Assembly: GCA_037447655.1 (NCBI GenBank)
Contig: JBBHKE010003190.1
Span: 365,424 to 429,423, forward strand
Direction: 5' to 3'
From: Zygnema cylindricum
Lineage: Eukaryota > Streptophyta > Zygnematophyceae > Zygnematales > Zygnemataceae
Length of the DNA stretch: 64,000 nt
The notes below the pieces were generated by a model, which saw only the letters and a program-made list of their open reading frames with translations, ran no database searches and was not told where the DNA came from. Within the stretch, counting starts at the first letter, position 1. Each line of letters starts with the position of its first letter. The translations under genes and the position numbers were made by a program. Shown piece by piece: positions 43,019 through 54,111 of the stretch.

Positions 43019-45255
43019 ATGGGAGGAGGAGAGGCTCAGGATAGGGGAACCCCCAGCCTTACGCCTGAGGAGAGAGGTAGGCAAGAGGGGTCTGCCTCTG
43101 GGAGGGGTTCTCCCAGGTTCGAGGAAGCAGTCTAAGGAGCTCCCATGTTTGAATCCCCACCCAAAGGACAGGCCGAGGAAAACGTTTCTCCGACTCCTCC
43201 CGTCCCCACCCCCGAACAGTTTCGTTCTCTAGCCGTAGCGGCCCAGGCCCAAGCTGAAGAGAAAAGGAAAATTTCTCCCACTTCCCGACATAAGCGGTTG
43301 GCCCATAGGGATCTAGTCCCCGGGCATCTGCCGGAGATTGGATTCCACACCCGATCCAAGATTCCCAGGGTCGAGATTCCAATAGACCCTGCGGTGTTAG
43401 CCGATCCTCGTCGTCCTGGTCGTAAGGAACTTCTTGCTCTGCATGATCCCCATGAGCTGAAGGTGAAAAATGAGTTGGTTCAACGAGTGGCCCGTGTCGA
43501 TCGAGCTCGGGTAGTTAGACCCGTGGGAGGAGTGGTGGAAATTTTGAGCAGTTCCTCTGAAAGTAGCTCATCACCATCTGAACAGAGACTACCTCGGAGA
43601 GCCCTGTAATTTTGTCTGCCGCAATCTTTCTTTCAGGACACATCTACCAGCAGGCCAGCCAGAGGACGTACCACCTCTCGATCTCGTCTCGGAGAAGGGG
43701 GCAGCAGGAAGGACTTTCCAGATCCTTGGAAGGGGAAGCGGTTCGACCACCGTGATAATAAAGATAGATTTGCTCGTATTTCCAAAGAGGAAACCTTCCC
43801 AGCACCCGCTCCCGCCTCGACTGGAGGGCATACCTCAGCAATCCCAAGGGTTAACCTCGTGTGGGGTTTAGGCAATCCAAACCAACTGATTCCGAGGTTC
43901 CAGATGTAGGCCGGGGGAGATCATTTCCCAAGGATCCCACAGATCGCCCTTTTGGAGGGCTATGGCGACCCGAACCCACTGATCTCGAGGCGCCAGGTTT
44001 AGAGGTGGGAGATCTAAATGAGGTTTTGAGAAGTGCTAAGGAGTTGGTAAAGAAGTTAAGATCTAAAGGTTGGGCTAGAACGGGGGCCGGACTTGTCGAA
44101 ATAGATTGGGAGGCTTTAGAGGAAGAAAGGAAGAAATTATAGGAACATGAATTGCGGTTGATAAAGGACGCACGACTAAGGTCCGGAGGATCTCTTAGGG
44201 AGCAGGTCTCTACTTCTCCAATACTTAATCCTTACATCTATGATCCGACAAGGGAAGCCGCTCAAGTTCCCAAGTCTAACCCTAAGAAGCCTCCATCTGG
44301 GAATCCACAAGAACTTCCTCTTTTGCGGGGAACGGAAGGAACAGCAGGACCCAATGAAAAGGGTTTGGGTGCAGATCTACCTTCTGAGTTTGCTTCTATA
44401 TCTCGGGAGCATTCTACCTTTGTATCAGTGGATATCTCCTCCGTCGTGGAGGCTTTGGTGGAGTTACGGCCAGACGAAGAAACCACATCCCTTTGAGACC
44501 AGCTACTCCTCCTCCGCCACCTTCCACACAATTTCCTGATCCTACCTCCTCTCCTCCTCCGCTCAGTTCATCTCTAGCCACGGGACGTACAGCAGATCCC
44601 AAAGATATTCCTTTAGGGTCCCCAGGGTTGATAGTTAAATCACTTGCCACTCCTGCGCGACCAAAAACTTCCATTTTCGCCTATTCTCCACCTCACCGGC
44701 GTTCTCAATCATCTAGTTCTGAACCACTCCCTTCTCCTCTTTCTAGGCGCAATGCTAGGGGGCAAACCCCGTATCCCAAGCAAGGTACTTTGCCATCCGC
44801 GTCTTCTTCGTCATTCAAGAGAATACCTCCAAACAGATTGCATCTTCAAATCCCACCAGAAAGGAGAAGTCGGCGATCGCGAAAACCTTCCGCACATGAT
44901 AGGAGCATTACCTGGGGGATACATTTACCCCCCAACCATCTTTTCAGAACCAGGAACTTCCTCAGTGGGTGGGAGAGTGGCCATTTCACAAGCAGCTACT
45001 TTTGTCGGAGAAGTAGGCGACACCGAATCCGAAAACGAAGAGTTAGGGGTGATATCATCGGTGCAGTTTGTCTGTCCCACTAGACCTCACTCTCCCCAAT
45101 TCACTAACCTTGCGGAGGAGGAGAAAGAGATGGGGGACAACCGAATATTTACGGGGGATAATTCCGGGATTGCATTCTCAGATTTCGAATTGTTGTGGAA
45201 TTTCTTCACTCAGTCCGAAATCAACAATTATGGGGGGGGGGGTTATTCCGGATGA
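43019..45255 (+). pseudogene. Gag-like N-terminal region of the methyltransferase-bearing retroelement
   Basis: A likely start ATG at 43019 (MGGGEAQDRGTPSLTPEERG) is in phase with 43145-43609 and interrupted by TAA at 43133. Low-complexity Pro/Ser/Arg/Glu-rich protein continues in several phases: RSRLGEGGSRKDFPDPWKGK at about 43670, a charged helical part near 43990-44170 (AKELVKKLRSK and EALEEERKKL), and Ser/Pro-rich stretches 44493-44900. A more ordered segment FSDFELLWNFFTQSEINNY lies near 45180-45235. A G-run at 45231-45242 shifts the frame. Function is inferred only from the downstream CCHC and protease. G+C is higher than in the Copia elements. Confidence 0.5.
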
Positions 45256-46183
45256 CATCGAGACTACCCTCTTCCCCATGATGGTCACCTATCTCTCTGG
45301 GGGTGCTTTGGCGGATTAGAAGGAGTGGTAACATCTCCTGATGGCTCATAGCATCAAAATCTCCGACTGGACTCTCCATGCCGCAGTTTTACAAGCGGAA
45401 GCCAACTTGGCTTCTGCGGCAGCCGCTCCTGTCTCTCACGCCTTTACCGAGGACATGAAGCTACATGCCCAAGGTCGAGCCTACGTTAACCAACTGCAAG
45501 CTATTCAGGCAGCCCGGGCTGCCACTAGAATGATCGCCAACCCCATCCGCTACACCACACTCCTCGACGCCTAAAGACTTTTGTATAATGAGAGAAATGA
45601 GTCCGCCATCAAAGAATTCACGGACTTTCAATGCTTGAAGAATGAGACGCCTTAGACCCTTTTCAATAGACTCTCCAGTCTTTGCCAGAAAACCAAGCTG
45701 TCAACTATTGATCTTCTAGCAATGGCAACCAAGTACTTTATCGCTGTGCGAAATTCGTTCGGACCCACCGGGTAGGTAGCTCTGGATAACAAGATCGCAG
45801 GGCAGACAATCCAAGACATTAAACCCTCGGCTAAAAAAATCTCCTTGGCAGCCATAAAACTGTACGACCACTTCGTCAACAGTGAGGCTCGAGAAAAGGT
45901 TGTCACCGGCAAAGCCAGAGCAAATTTCGCCGGGTTTGCCAAAATAACCTCTTTGAGCAGTGAAAAGCAAAATGAACTCCAAGCTTTGCGGAGGCTTAAA
46001 GGAAAACAGGCAGATGATAGCGGATCAGAACCCGCCATGGGGACGGATGACAAGATGATTCTGTATAATTGTCTGAACTGTCAACAGAACAGCCACGGAT
46101 GGAAACGGTGCCCCCGGAAACTCAAACCGAAACTCGCTCTAAAACAGAATGAACGGGAAAAAGAAAGGGCAGAAAGAACCTAG
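45256..46183 (+). pseudogene. Capsid-like region with CCHC zinc knuckle
   Basis: One phase with three internal stops (45572, about 45653, about 45773). It has an Ala-rich helical segment (LHAAVLQAEANLASAAAA), then FTDFQCLKNETP, AIKLYDHFVNSEARE, and the knuckle CLNCQQNSHGWKRC (C-x2-C-x4-H-x4-C) at about 46072-46113, followed by a basic tail. The order is that of a retrotransposon capsid and nucleocapsid. Domain call by motif only. Confidence 0.6.
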
Positions 46184-47390
46184 AAGCAAAACGAAAGGAA
46201 ACTAAGAAGGGGATCAGAGGACAAATCACCAGTAACAAAGGACAATTACCGCCCAACTCGCGGATTCGAAACGTCCAAAATGTCTGAAGCTCAGTTCAGA
46301 CTAATAAAACTTCCAAAATTGGATGACGCTAAAATTTCTAATGAGTTACGGAGCAAATACACTACCGAGGGTTTCAAATTTGAGGCATGCGGTTTAATCG
46401 GACAAAAGGAGGGCAATGTTTCCGAAAGAATGGGGTGCCAAAAGAGATGATGCAATACGCCCTGTTTACTGGTGAAGGGGGAGCTGCCGTGAATCCTCTC
46501 CCTCTTCTGCTCCTTTACCTGTGGGGACGCCGCACAAAGGAGGAACCCGAACGAACAACGACAGGGCGAGCACCACGTACACCGGAAGAGATAATTCAAC
46601 ATCAAAGCCAGCAATTGGCTGCGATGGCTTCAGAATTAGCCGCCTTACGTTTAAATTCTCCCTCTGGCCAGCTGCTCATAATCTCCAACGGAGAAAACAA
46701 GAGCTATTACAAAAGCTAGGGGAGCTTGAACAAGAAGCCACGGCCGCTCAGGATGATGACGACATTATGGGAAGGGATATGACGCCTCCAAGAGTTAACT
46801 ATGCCCAAACTTTTCAGTCAGGAGCCAGGAATGTGGGAGTGGGGGATAATCGCAGATCACTCCGCAACACCACATCGAAGCAAAGAAGGGACACACAAAG
46901 ACTGGCACCAAGAGACCATAACAGAAAGATCAAAGGACCATTGTCATTCACTCCTCGGGCAGTAATACTGAATAACGACACCGGCGTAGGAATAAAACCT
47001 ACAAATCCTCCCCCACTAGCTGTGAAGAAACTGCCGCTCTGATTCGAAAAATAGAAGACCAACAAACAAGGGGAGACAGAGAAACAGGCAAAGGAGGAAG
47101 AGAAGCGGAAAACCCAGGACAGGTTTGAACGGTACATGGCAAAACGCCCGGACGATGATACACCAGCGACACCTCGCACGCCAGGTTGGGATGCCGAAGA
47201 GGAGGAAGCAACGGGGGGGGAGCAGTAGAAAACGGAGGAGCCGAGTACCCCCATTTCACCCACTAATGCTCTGCCTCTTTCCTCCAAACCAGCTGTTATG
47301 TTAGTTCTGCACCTAATGCCTTACGCCCTCACACATGTCAAATATCTGGCCTCATCCCACAATCTGCCAGAAGATATCATTATTTAGGCA
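46184..47390 (+). pseudogene. Linker region between gag-like and protease parts
   Basis: Short overlapping phases with coiled-coil-like character (IIQHQSQQLAAMASELAALR; QELLQKLGELEQEATAAQ) and a charged region to 47220. Several stops. I recognise no catalytic domain. It is probably part of the same polyprotein, because phases keep changing without a non-coding gap. Confidence 0.4.
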
Positions 47391-47855
47391 TTGGGAGAGG
47401 AAATCCACTTGGGAAAGGAGAAAGTAGAGCTGGCAGATCGATCCAGTTCCGTCTTTTTATCGGGTGAACCTAAGACCCCTATGATGGATAGGGATTACAA
47501 GGCATTATCGGTGGCTCTTATCCTCAACCGGACCGAAAATTTCAAGCTCAACGGATACGGGGGCTATCAGGATGTAGTGGTCGATACTGGTGCGCTACCA
47601 AATTTAATAACAACTTTTGCTTTACAGCAGATGCCTGAGGAACCACAACCTGAAATCTTACCAAGCGACATCTGCTTGAGTACAGTTAGCAGTGGAAGTC
47701 AACCGGTCCATGGAATCATCAAGGCTATGGAAATTGAATTCTTGGATGATGCGGGTCAACGAGTCTGGATCCAGCTCCCATTCCTAATGGTGGAAGGGAA
47801 GCAATTCAAGATTCTGCTGGGGATGCAACTTGGACCCGACTTAATATGGAGTTGA
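47391..47855 (+). pseudogene. Retropepsin-like aspartic protease
   Basis: Contains VVVDTGALPNLIT at about 47577-47615 (the D-T-G-A active site), a flexible flap-like stretch, LPFLMVEGKQFKILLG and MQLGPDLIWS, typical of clan AA proteases of Ty3/gypsy elements. It would process Gag-Pol. The phase is open over the protease, but an upstream in-frame stop (near 47386) shows that the polyprotein is broken. It lies directly upstream of the methyltransferase motifs. Confidence 0.7.
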
Positions 47856-48097
47856 GTGTGTGGAAGGAGTAGTTCAAGGTGAGGGACCCCGAGGAGCTCG
47901 AAGGGACCCAGGTGGTGGTTTCCTTGGGATTATGGAATAGGGAAAAGATAAATGCGCCTGTGTTCGGTTGGTACCCTGTATATGCCACATCCTCTCCGGC
48001 ATAACTTTTTGCTTGCTCACCTGATATTGCCGACGTGATATAGCAATTCCCTATTTCCAAGCGGTAGGAAGAGGGATACCAAGACCGATTACCTCAA

Positions 48098-48771
48098 ATG
48101 GTAGCACTTCCACGGGGAGTGGAACAGGCTTTTACAGCTATAACACCAAATTATATATTTTCAACTTTTCGGTCAGAATCTTCGGAAATCCTGTTCTTAG
48201 ATGAGAAGTTTAACCAACAGGTGGTGTCACTGTCAATCCTAGATTCCGGACTCCAGATTGTATCATTATTTTCAGGAATCAACACTGATTTGGAAGCGGT
48301 TTTGAATGCAGGATACATAGTGGAGTTGTATACGGTTGTGGAAATATCACCCGAAGCCCGAGCCGTCAGCGAGCATCGCCTACACCAACTTCACCAATTA
48401 TATCCTCAACAGCTCCTAGTGTTGGCAATCTCCCAAGCTCACCAAAGCCTACCTCTGAATGTGGAAAATATCATGACGGGACAGTTGCCAGTCTGGGAAG
48501 GGTAGATTTGTTGGTAGCATGATGGCCTTGTAAGGATACTCCCTTGCAGGACAAGGAAAAGGACATGCAGACCGAAGAAGTATAACTTTCTTTCACATGA
48601 TACAAGTAATATCATAGATACAACATCTCTAGGACACACCAGTGGGGTATGTTTTGGAGAATGTCCACCCGGGGATGACGGGCGACAACATGTAGCGGAC
48701 AGTTAGAAACAGGTCATCCAGATTTTAGGAATCCCGTTGGTTTTCGATGCGGCACTGATAGGATCGCAGGG
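48098..48771 (+). pseudogene. Retroelement-borne C5-cytosine DNA methyltransferase, decayed
   Basis: Four ordered motifs of a C5-cytosine methyltransferase, in shifting phases. Motif I is QIVSLFSGI (48254-48280), followed by LNAGYIVELYTVVEISPEARAV and HRLHQLHQLYPQQL, the usual helix and acidic cofactor-binding strand. Motif IV is VDLLVA*WWPCK (48502-48538), with the Pro-Cys that carries the catalytic cysteine. Motif VI is PVGYVLENVHPG (48639-48674). Motif VIII-like VFDAALIGSQ lies at about 48740-48771, cut off by Cop6. In working form it would transfer methyl groups from S-adenosylmethionine to cytosine. Order and spacing leave little doubt on family, although individual motifs are in different phases. 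It is a pseudogene, with its C-terminal part (target recognition domain end, motifs IX-X) missing. Confidence 0.8.
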
Positions 48772-51700
48772 CCCACCGAGTAAGGCCCAGTCTTGCTATC
48801 CCTCCAAGGTTTGGGGGAAGCAATTTTGGTAGGAAACCAAATCCACCGCCATCAGAGGACTCCAACGACGGAGAAAGCATCGTGATGGAAAAGGGGAAAG
48901 AAAAAGAGAAAACCACACGTATAACAACCAGATCTGCTTTCATGTCTTCTATTCCGAGGAATGAGGAGAATGACATCGATACATGGGACTACAACAACAT
49001 GGCGGCCAAGCACTTTGTCCTGCGTCATCTCACACAAAGACTTGCATGTCCTCATTTGCAGCTGGAAACGGCATCATATCTGTGGGATGCGCTTATAGAG
49101 ATATACCGTAGCGGTACTATTCAGGAATAGAAGCTAGCAGATGAAAGGATCAATGGATACTTTCAGAAAAGAGAGAAGATGCTCGAATTTTGCAATGAGC
49201 TGGCTATACTCTTCATGGAGTTAGAGTGTGCCGGAAAAGTAGAAACTGAGAAGAAAAAGGTTCACTGCTTATTTATGAAACTACCCGATGAGTATGAGAA
49301 CATTGTGAACTGGGTACAAGATCTGCCGGACTCCAGGTGGATATGGAATTCGGTAGTTGGTATGATCCTCGTCCTAGAGAATACAATCGAAATCCGGAGG
49401 GGAGTTAAGAGTAGACAAGCTTTGGCGGCCAGAGCAAGTTGGAGAAACAAAGAGTCACGGAAACTGCTTGGAAGTCATGGAGGGGAAGACGAGAAACATC
49501 AATCTGATGAGCTCGGAACAAGGGGACCAAAGAGGCTTTGTCATTTTTGCAAGAAACCCGGGCATTACATGGCGGAATGTACCAAAATGACCGAGCTTCA
49601 AATTAAAGAGGGGCAAACCGAGGGTCAGCCACGAGGGAAGAAAAAGGAACTTGTCACACAGGTACTCGAGGAGGAATCCGATGAAGAAGACGACGAACTT
49701 CTTTTGGATCAGGAGTTGGAGGTAAAGACAGAAGCCGAAATCCCACGGAAGCAGAAATGTGCTTTCGGTGGATTAAAAGGTGAAGGAGGTTGGATTGTGA
49801 ATTCAGGTTCCTCCATTCACATGTGCAAGGATAAGCATCTGTTCACTAAGCTGAGAAAGATCCCTACAGTAGAGATTGAATATGGGGATGGGAGGGTAGT
49901 TACCAGTACATATGTAGGATCGGAAGATCAGAAAGTCCTAGTGGAGGGAAAAACCTCAATAGTTACGTCATTCGTTGTATTGTTTATTCGGGAGTTAAAC
50001 AGAAAACTTATCTCTACATCTGTATTAGATGATAAAAGATTTGAAACTAGCACCAGAAAAGGAGTTTTTACAGCTAGTTTTGAGGAAGATGTATATCTCA
50101 CTGCTGAGAAAGGTAGCGAAGGAATGTTTAGGCTTGCTTTAAGTAATGAAAACTCAGACTTTAATATGCTGGTGTCAATGATATTATGTTGTGGCATAAG
50201 AGACTTTGGCATGTGAATCTAGAAAAGCTTAAAGGAATGAAAAAGATGGGAGTAGTTGAAGGGATACGTTTTGGGGAAAATGAGAATTTAAGTGATTGCA
50301 GTGGGTGTGGTTAGGGTAAAGCACACAGATTACTGTTACCAAAGGAAGCAACTTATAAAGGAGAAAAAGTTCTTGATTTGGTACACACGGACATTTGGGG
50401 ACCTGCAAGAGTGCTAACACCCGGAGGAAAACGATTTATGCTAACCATTACCGATGAGTGGTCTCGGTACTCTTGGGTATACTTTATGAAAACAAAACAG
50501 AAACTTCGGAGTATTTCAAACAATATAAATCATGGGCCGAGAAGGTTCACGAGACCTCAATAAAGAGAGTAAGAAATGACAACGGAGGGGAATATACCTC
50601 CAATCAGTTTGAGGAGTTCTTAAGAGAGGACGGTGTGCAACATCAAAAGATAGTTCTGGAAAATCAAGAACAAAATGGTGTTGCCGAGAGATTGAATAGG
50701 ACACTGAATTATAGTGCCCGGAGTATGTTGTCAGATAAAAGGATAGGAAAAAGATTTTGGGCCGAAGCTATGAACTGTGCTAATTATTTGAGAAATAAAG
50801 TACTTACTTGGCAGTGAAAGACCAAACTCCATATGAGAAATGGACCGGCCGAAATCCAAATCTATCTCACTTAAAGGTTTTCAGTAGTAAAGTCCTCAGT
50901 TTAGATACAGATAGATCAAACTGGAAACTAGATCCCAAAGGGAAACCCGAATACTTATTAGGATATGATGAGGATGTAAAAGGGTATAGAGTGTATGATC
51001 TAAAAAGAGAAGATTTAATTCTAGTAAAGCACCTGGTAGCTATGGATGAAGGGAAGTCGGTAGATCCCTTTAAATCCTCAAAGTCAGTCAGAATCAAATT
51101 TGAGTCAGACAATTCTGATGACTTTTACCTTTCTAACTATTCCGGTCTCCAAAAAGACAATATTCTTGCAGGCTTAAAATAGACCGAGAAAGACTTGGAG
51201 ACAATGGTGACACCTATACTTGAAGCCGAAGACGTGGTGGAAATGGATATGGATCCTAAGGACAGGGGAGAAGCCATGGTGATTTGAAAAAATCCACGGG
51301 AACTATCTATTCCGGCCACAAATTTTGAGGGAGGAAGAAGAAGCAACAAACGCCTTCAAGAGAAACAAGTTAACAACAAGGTAACCAAACTTTCTCACCT
51401 GGATGAACCTCAAACATATGGAGTGGAAATGAACTACCCGGTGAGAAACCGGTGGAAGACGGCCATTAATGAAAAAATGGCTTCAATCATGGCGGTTGAC
51501 ACTTAGGAGCTGGTGGACTGTCCACTTGATCGCAAACTAATTCGATGTAGGTGGGTTTTCAAACTAAAACTGAATCCTGACAATACTATCGAGCGGTATA
51601 AGGCCCGGTTAGTGGCCAAAGGTTTTACTCAGAAAGAGAGAATAGACTACAAGAAAACCTTTGCTTCGGTCGTCAAATTTCCCTTGGTCCAGATACTTCT

Positions 51701-52990
51701 CAGTCTGGCTGCTGTAAAGACATGGAAGTACACCAGATAGACATAGAGAGAGCGTTCCTACATGGAGAACTAAAGGAGGAGATCTTCATGCGACAACCGG
51801 AAAGATTCATAGAACAAGGAGAAAAAAGTAAGGTATGTCGGCTGATCAAATCTCTCTATGGTTCAAAACAGACGCCCAGACAGTGGAACAAGAAACTTGA
51901 TGTGTTCCCTACTAGTCTTGGATACATTTGGATCAGTTCAGATTATTCAATTTATGTTTTTGAAGATGAGGAAGGTGTCATTATTATTGCAATTTACTTT
52001 GATGATTTGCTTGTTGAGTGAGTTAATAGAGAAAATCAACAAACTAAAAAAAAAATTGAAGGGAAGATTTGAGATGAAGGACATGGGGGAAGCAAGATAT
52101 TTTCTGGGAATACAAGTAGAGAAAGATAGAAAAAAATAATTATTAGACTAACACAGAAAGAGGCAATTGGAAACATGTTGAAAAATTTCAGGTGGACAAA
52201 GCTAACAGTTGAACAACTCCCATGGATCTAAAGAAAGGAAGTGAGGGGAGTGACGAAAGAGACATCCTAATTCTAGATGATGAACTAGGTCCAAAAGAGA
52301 GGAAGTTTATGCAGACTATCCTATACAGACAAGTAGTGGGCAGTCTGATTTGTTTTATAAATTGTACCAGACCGAATTTGGCAGCTGCTGTATGAGTGCT
52401 AAGTAGGAGTATAAATGCTCCTATCAAAAGAGATTGGGAAGCTGCTAAGCGGGTCCTCAGATATCTCATAGGAACTAGAGATCTATGGCTGTACCAGGGT
52501 GGGGAAAATACTGACATCACCACTTGGAGTGATGCCAGCTATAGGGATTCTCTGATGAGAAGATGTACATCTGGATATTTGTTGTATGTGGGGATTGGTG
52601 CTTGTTGCTGTAGCAGTAAGCAGCAAAAGGTCATTGCTCAGTCCACCATGGGGGTTGAGTATATGGTATCTTGCTCAGCTGTGAAGGAATTAATGTGGGT
52701 CAAATCCTTGCTTGGTGAATTGGGGCATCTTAAAAGTGGAATTCAAAAAAATATTTTGTGATAATCAAGCAGCAATTGCAATTGGTTCTAATCCTAAACA
52801 TCACTTTAAAGCAAACCACATGGATATCAGACTTAGCCTTTTAGGGAAAAGGAGGAGAACAAAATAATAAGTCTAGAATATAAACCAGACAGTGAGATGG
52901 TGGCAGAAATGATGATAAAGCCTGTACCTTCTCCTAAATCAATATTTTGCAGAGAGAAGTGTGGACTTAAACTTAAAAATGACTAGAAAA
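48772..52990 (+). pseudogene. Cop6 gag-pol, decayed
   Basis: Family P Copia polyprotein joined directly to the methyltransferase remnant; its 5' LTR, primer site and the first Gag codons are missing. It has Gag NMAAKHFVLRHLTQ, the CCHC CHFCKKPGHYMAEC at about 49540-49580, and a protease with VNSGSS at about 49797, where relatives have DSGAS (catalytic Asp changed to Asn). Then come integrase HTDIWGPARV and NDNGGEYTS, RT with YFDD in place of YVDD near 51999, and RNase H SDASYRD and VEYMVSCSAVKELMW. Many stops and frameshifts. Confidence 0.85.
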
Positions 52991-52999
52991 TAAGGGGAG

Positions 53000-53979
53000 T
53001 GTTGAAATTAATAGGTTTTCTTATGTATTTTCTACGTTTCTTAAGTAATCTAAAATGAAGAAGGAAAAAGCAGAGGCAGCCTGCTTCTAACCTCTCTCTC
53101 TAGCCCCCATACTTGTCGCAGTCACTGGAGGCTAAAGAAGAAGCTAGAGCCATGACTGCCTATGCTTCTCCTAGAGTCAGAAGGCAACCCTTTGTTAAAA
53201 AGGTTAACGGACCAAAGATTTGATCCTGGTACCTTTTGTCCGTCCAAATAGCCAAGCGTCTTTACCATGTAGCCTAGCACCTGTGTCAAAGTATATAGAG
53301 TACGATAGCTACTTAAAGACGTGGAAATATGAAAATTCATTTAACTGACGAACAGACCACAATCACATAGACATAGTTAGATAGAATCACATCGAAAAGT
53401 ATTGCTTGTATTTTAACGGCTATAAATTAAGGTCAATACCAATCGGACAGCGGAAGAGGAAACCGTCATCGCGCAATGGATGATATCGCGGTTTGCTGTC
53501 ATTGCCACGCTGGGTGACACGTGGCAACATGACAATTGATGGCGGCATCTCCGAGACATATCATGGCGAACCTGGATATAGCAGGTGTCGTCTTCTCGGC
53601 CATGTCGTACAATGGCCGTACAAAAAGTACTCCGGGCCAAATACCTTTCTAACTGAATTGATTGGTTCCGTATATTAGTAGTAGAGAGATAAGAGAGGGG
53701 TTCAGGACTTAGAAAATCAGAGGTAGAAGCCTCCCTCCCAGAGAGCTACAATATAAAAGGTCATCTTTGACCATTGATAATTAACTGGTCAGGGGAGCAA
53801 ATTCAAGGATTCCTTTTGTGGAAGACTCAAGGGAGTCAGCTCTTCCAAGGAGTACAGTTTGGTCATTCTATATTTTGTCAGTGTGTCAGCAATACTCATA
53901 CAAAAACGAAGGAATTCAGGTTATCCTAGAGGCTTTTGGTAAGCTGACTACTCTGAGTACCAATGGAGGTCTCAAAGTT
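53000..53979 (+). mobile_element. Cop6 3' LTR
   Basis: Begins TGTTGAAATTAATAGG after the polypurine tract and ends near ATGGAGGTCTCAAAGTT, where the terminal TCA is lost. It contains the TATA box at 53752, gccgtacaaaaagtac at 53610-53630, and an antisense tRNA-like segment at 53205-53285. Confidence 0.85.
53752..53758 (+). promoter_or_regulatory. TATA box in Cop6 LTR
   Basis: TATAAAA directly after the conserved cccagagagct block, the best TATA match among the LTRs together with 62832. Confidence 0.6.
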
Positions 53980-54111
53980 GGAAGAGAGAGAAGATAAGTC
54001 TTAAAGTTGCAAGAGAGAGAAGATAGAAGTAGACAGCCTCTGCTTTTTCCTCCTCATTTGAGATCAATTAAAAATCATAGAAAATACATAAGAAAACTTT
54101 TAATTTTAACA
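53975..54111 (-). mobile_element. Inverted LTR head fragment with a small tandem duplication
   Basis: On the minus strand from 54111: TGTTAAAATTAAAAG, followed by sequence like the first 110 bases of the Cop6 LTR (gtattttcta..., aaaaagcagaggc). At 53975-54032 a ~29-bp unit (aagttggaagagagagaag... / aagttgcaagagagagaag...) is repeated. This makes a head-to-tail junction with Cop6 and a short inverted repeat. Looks like rearrangement debris. Confidence 0.6.
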
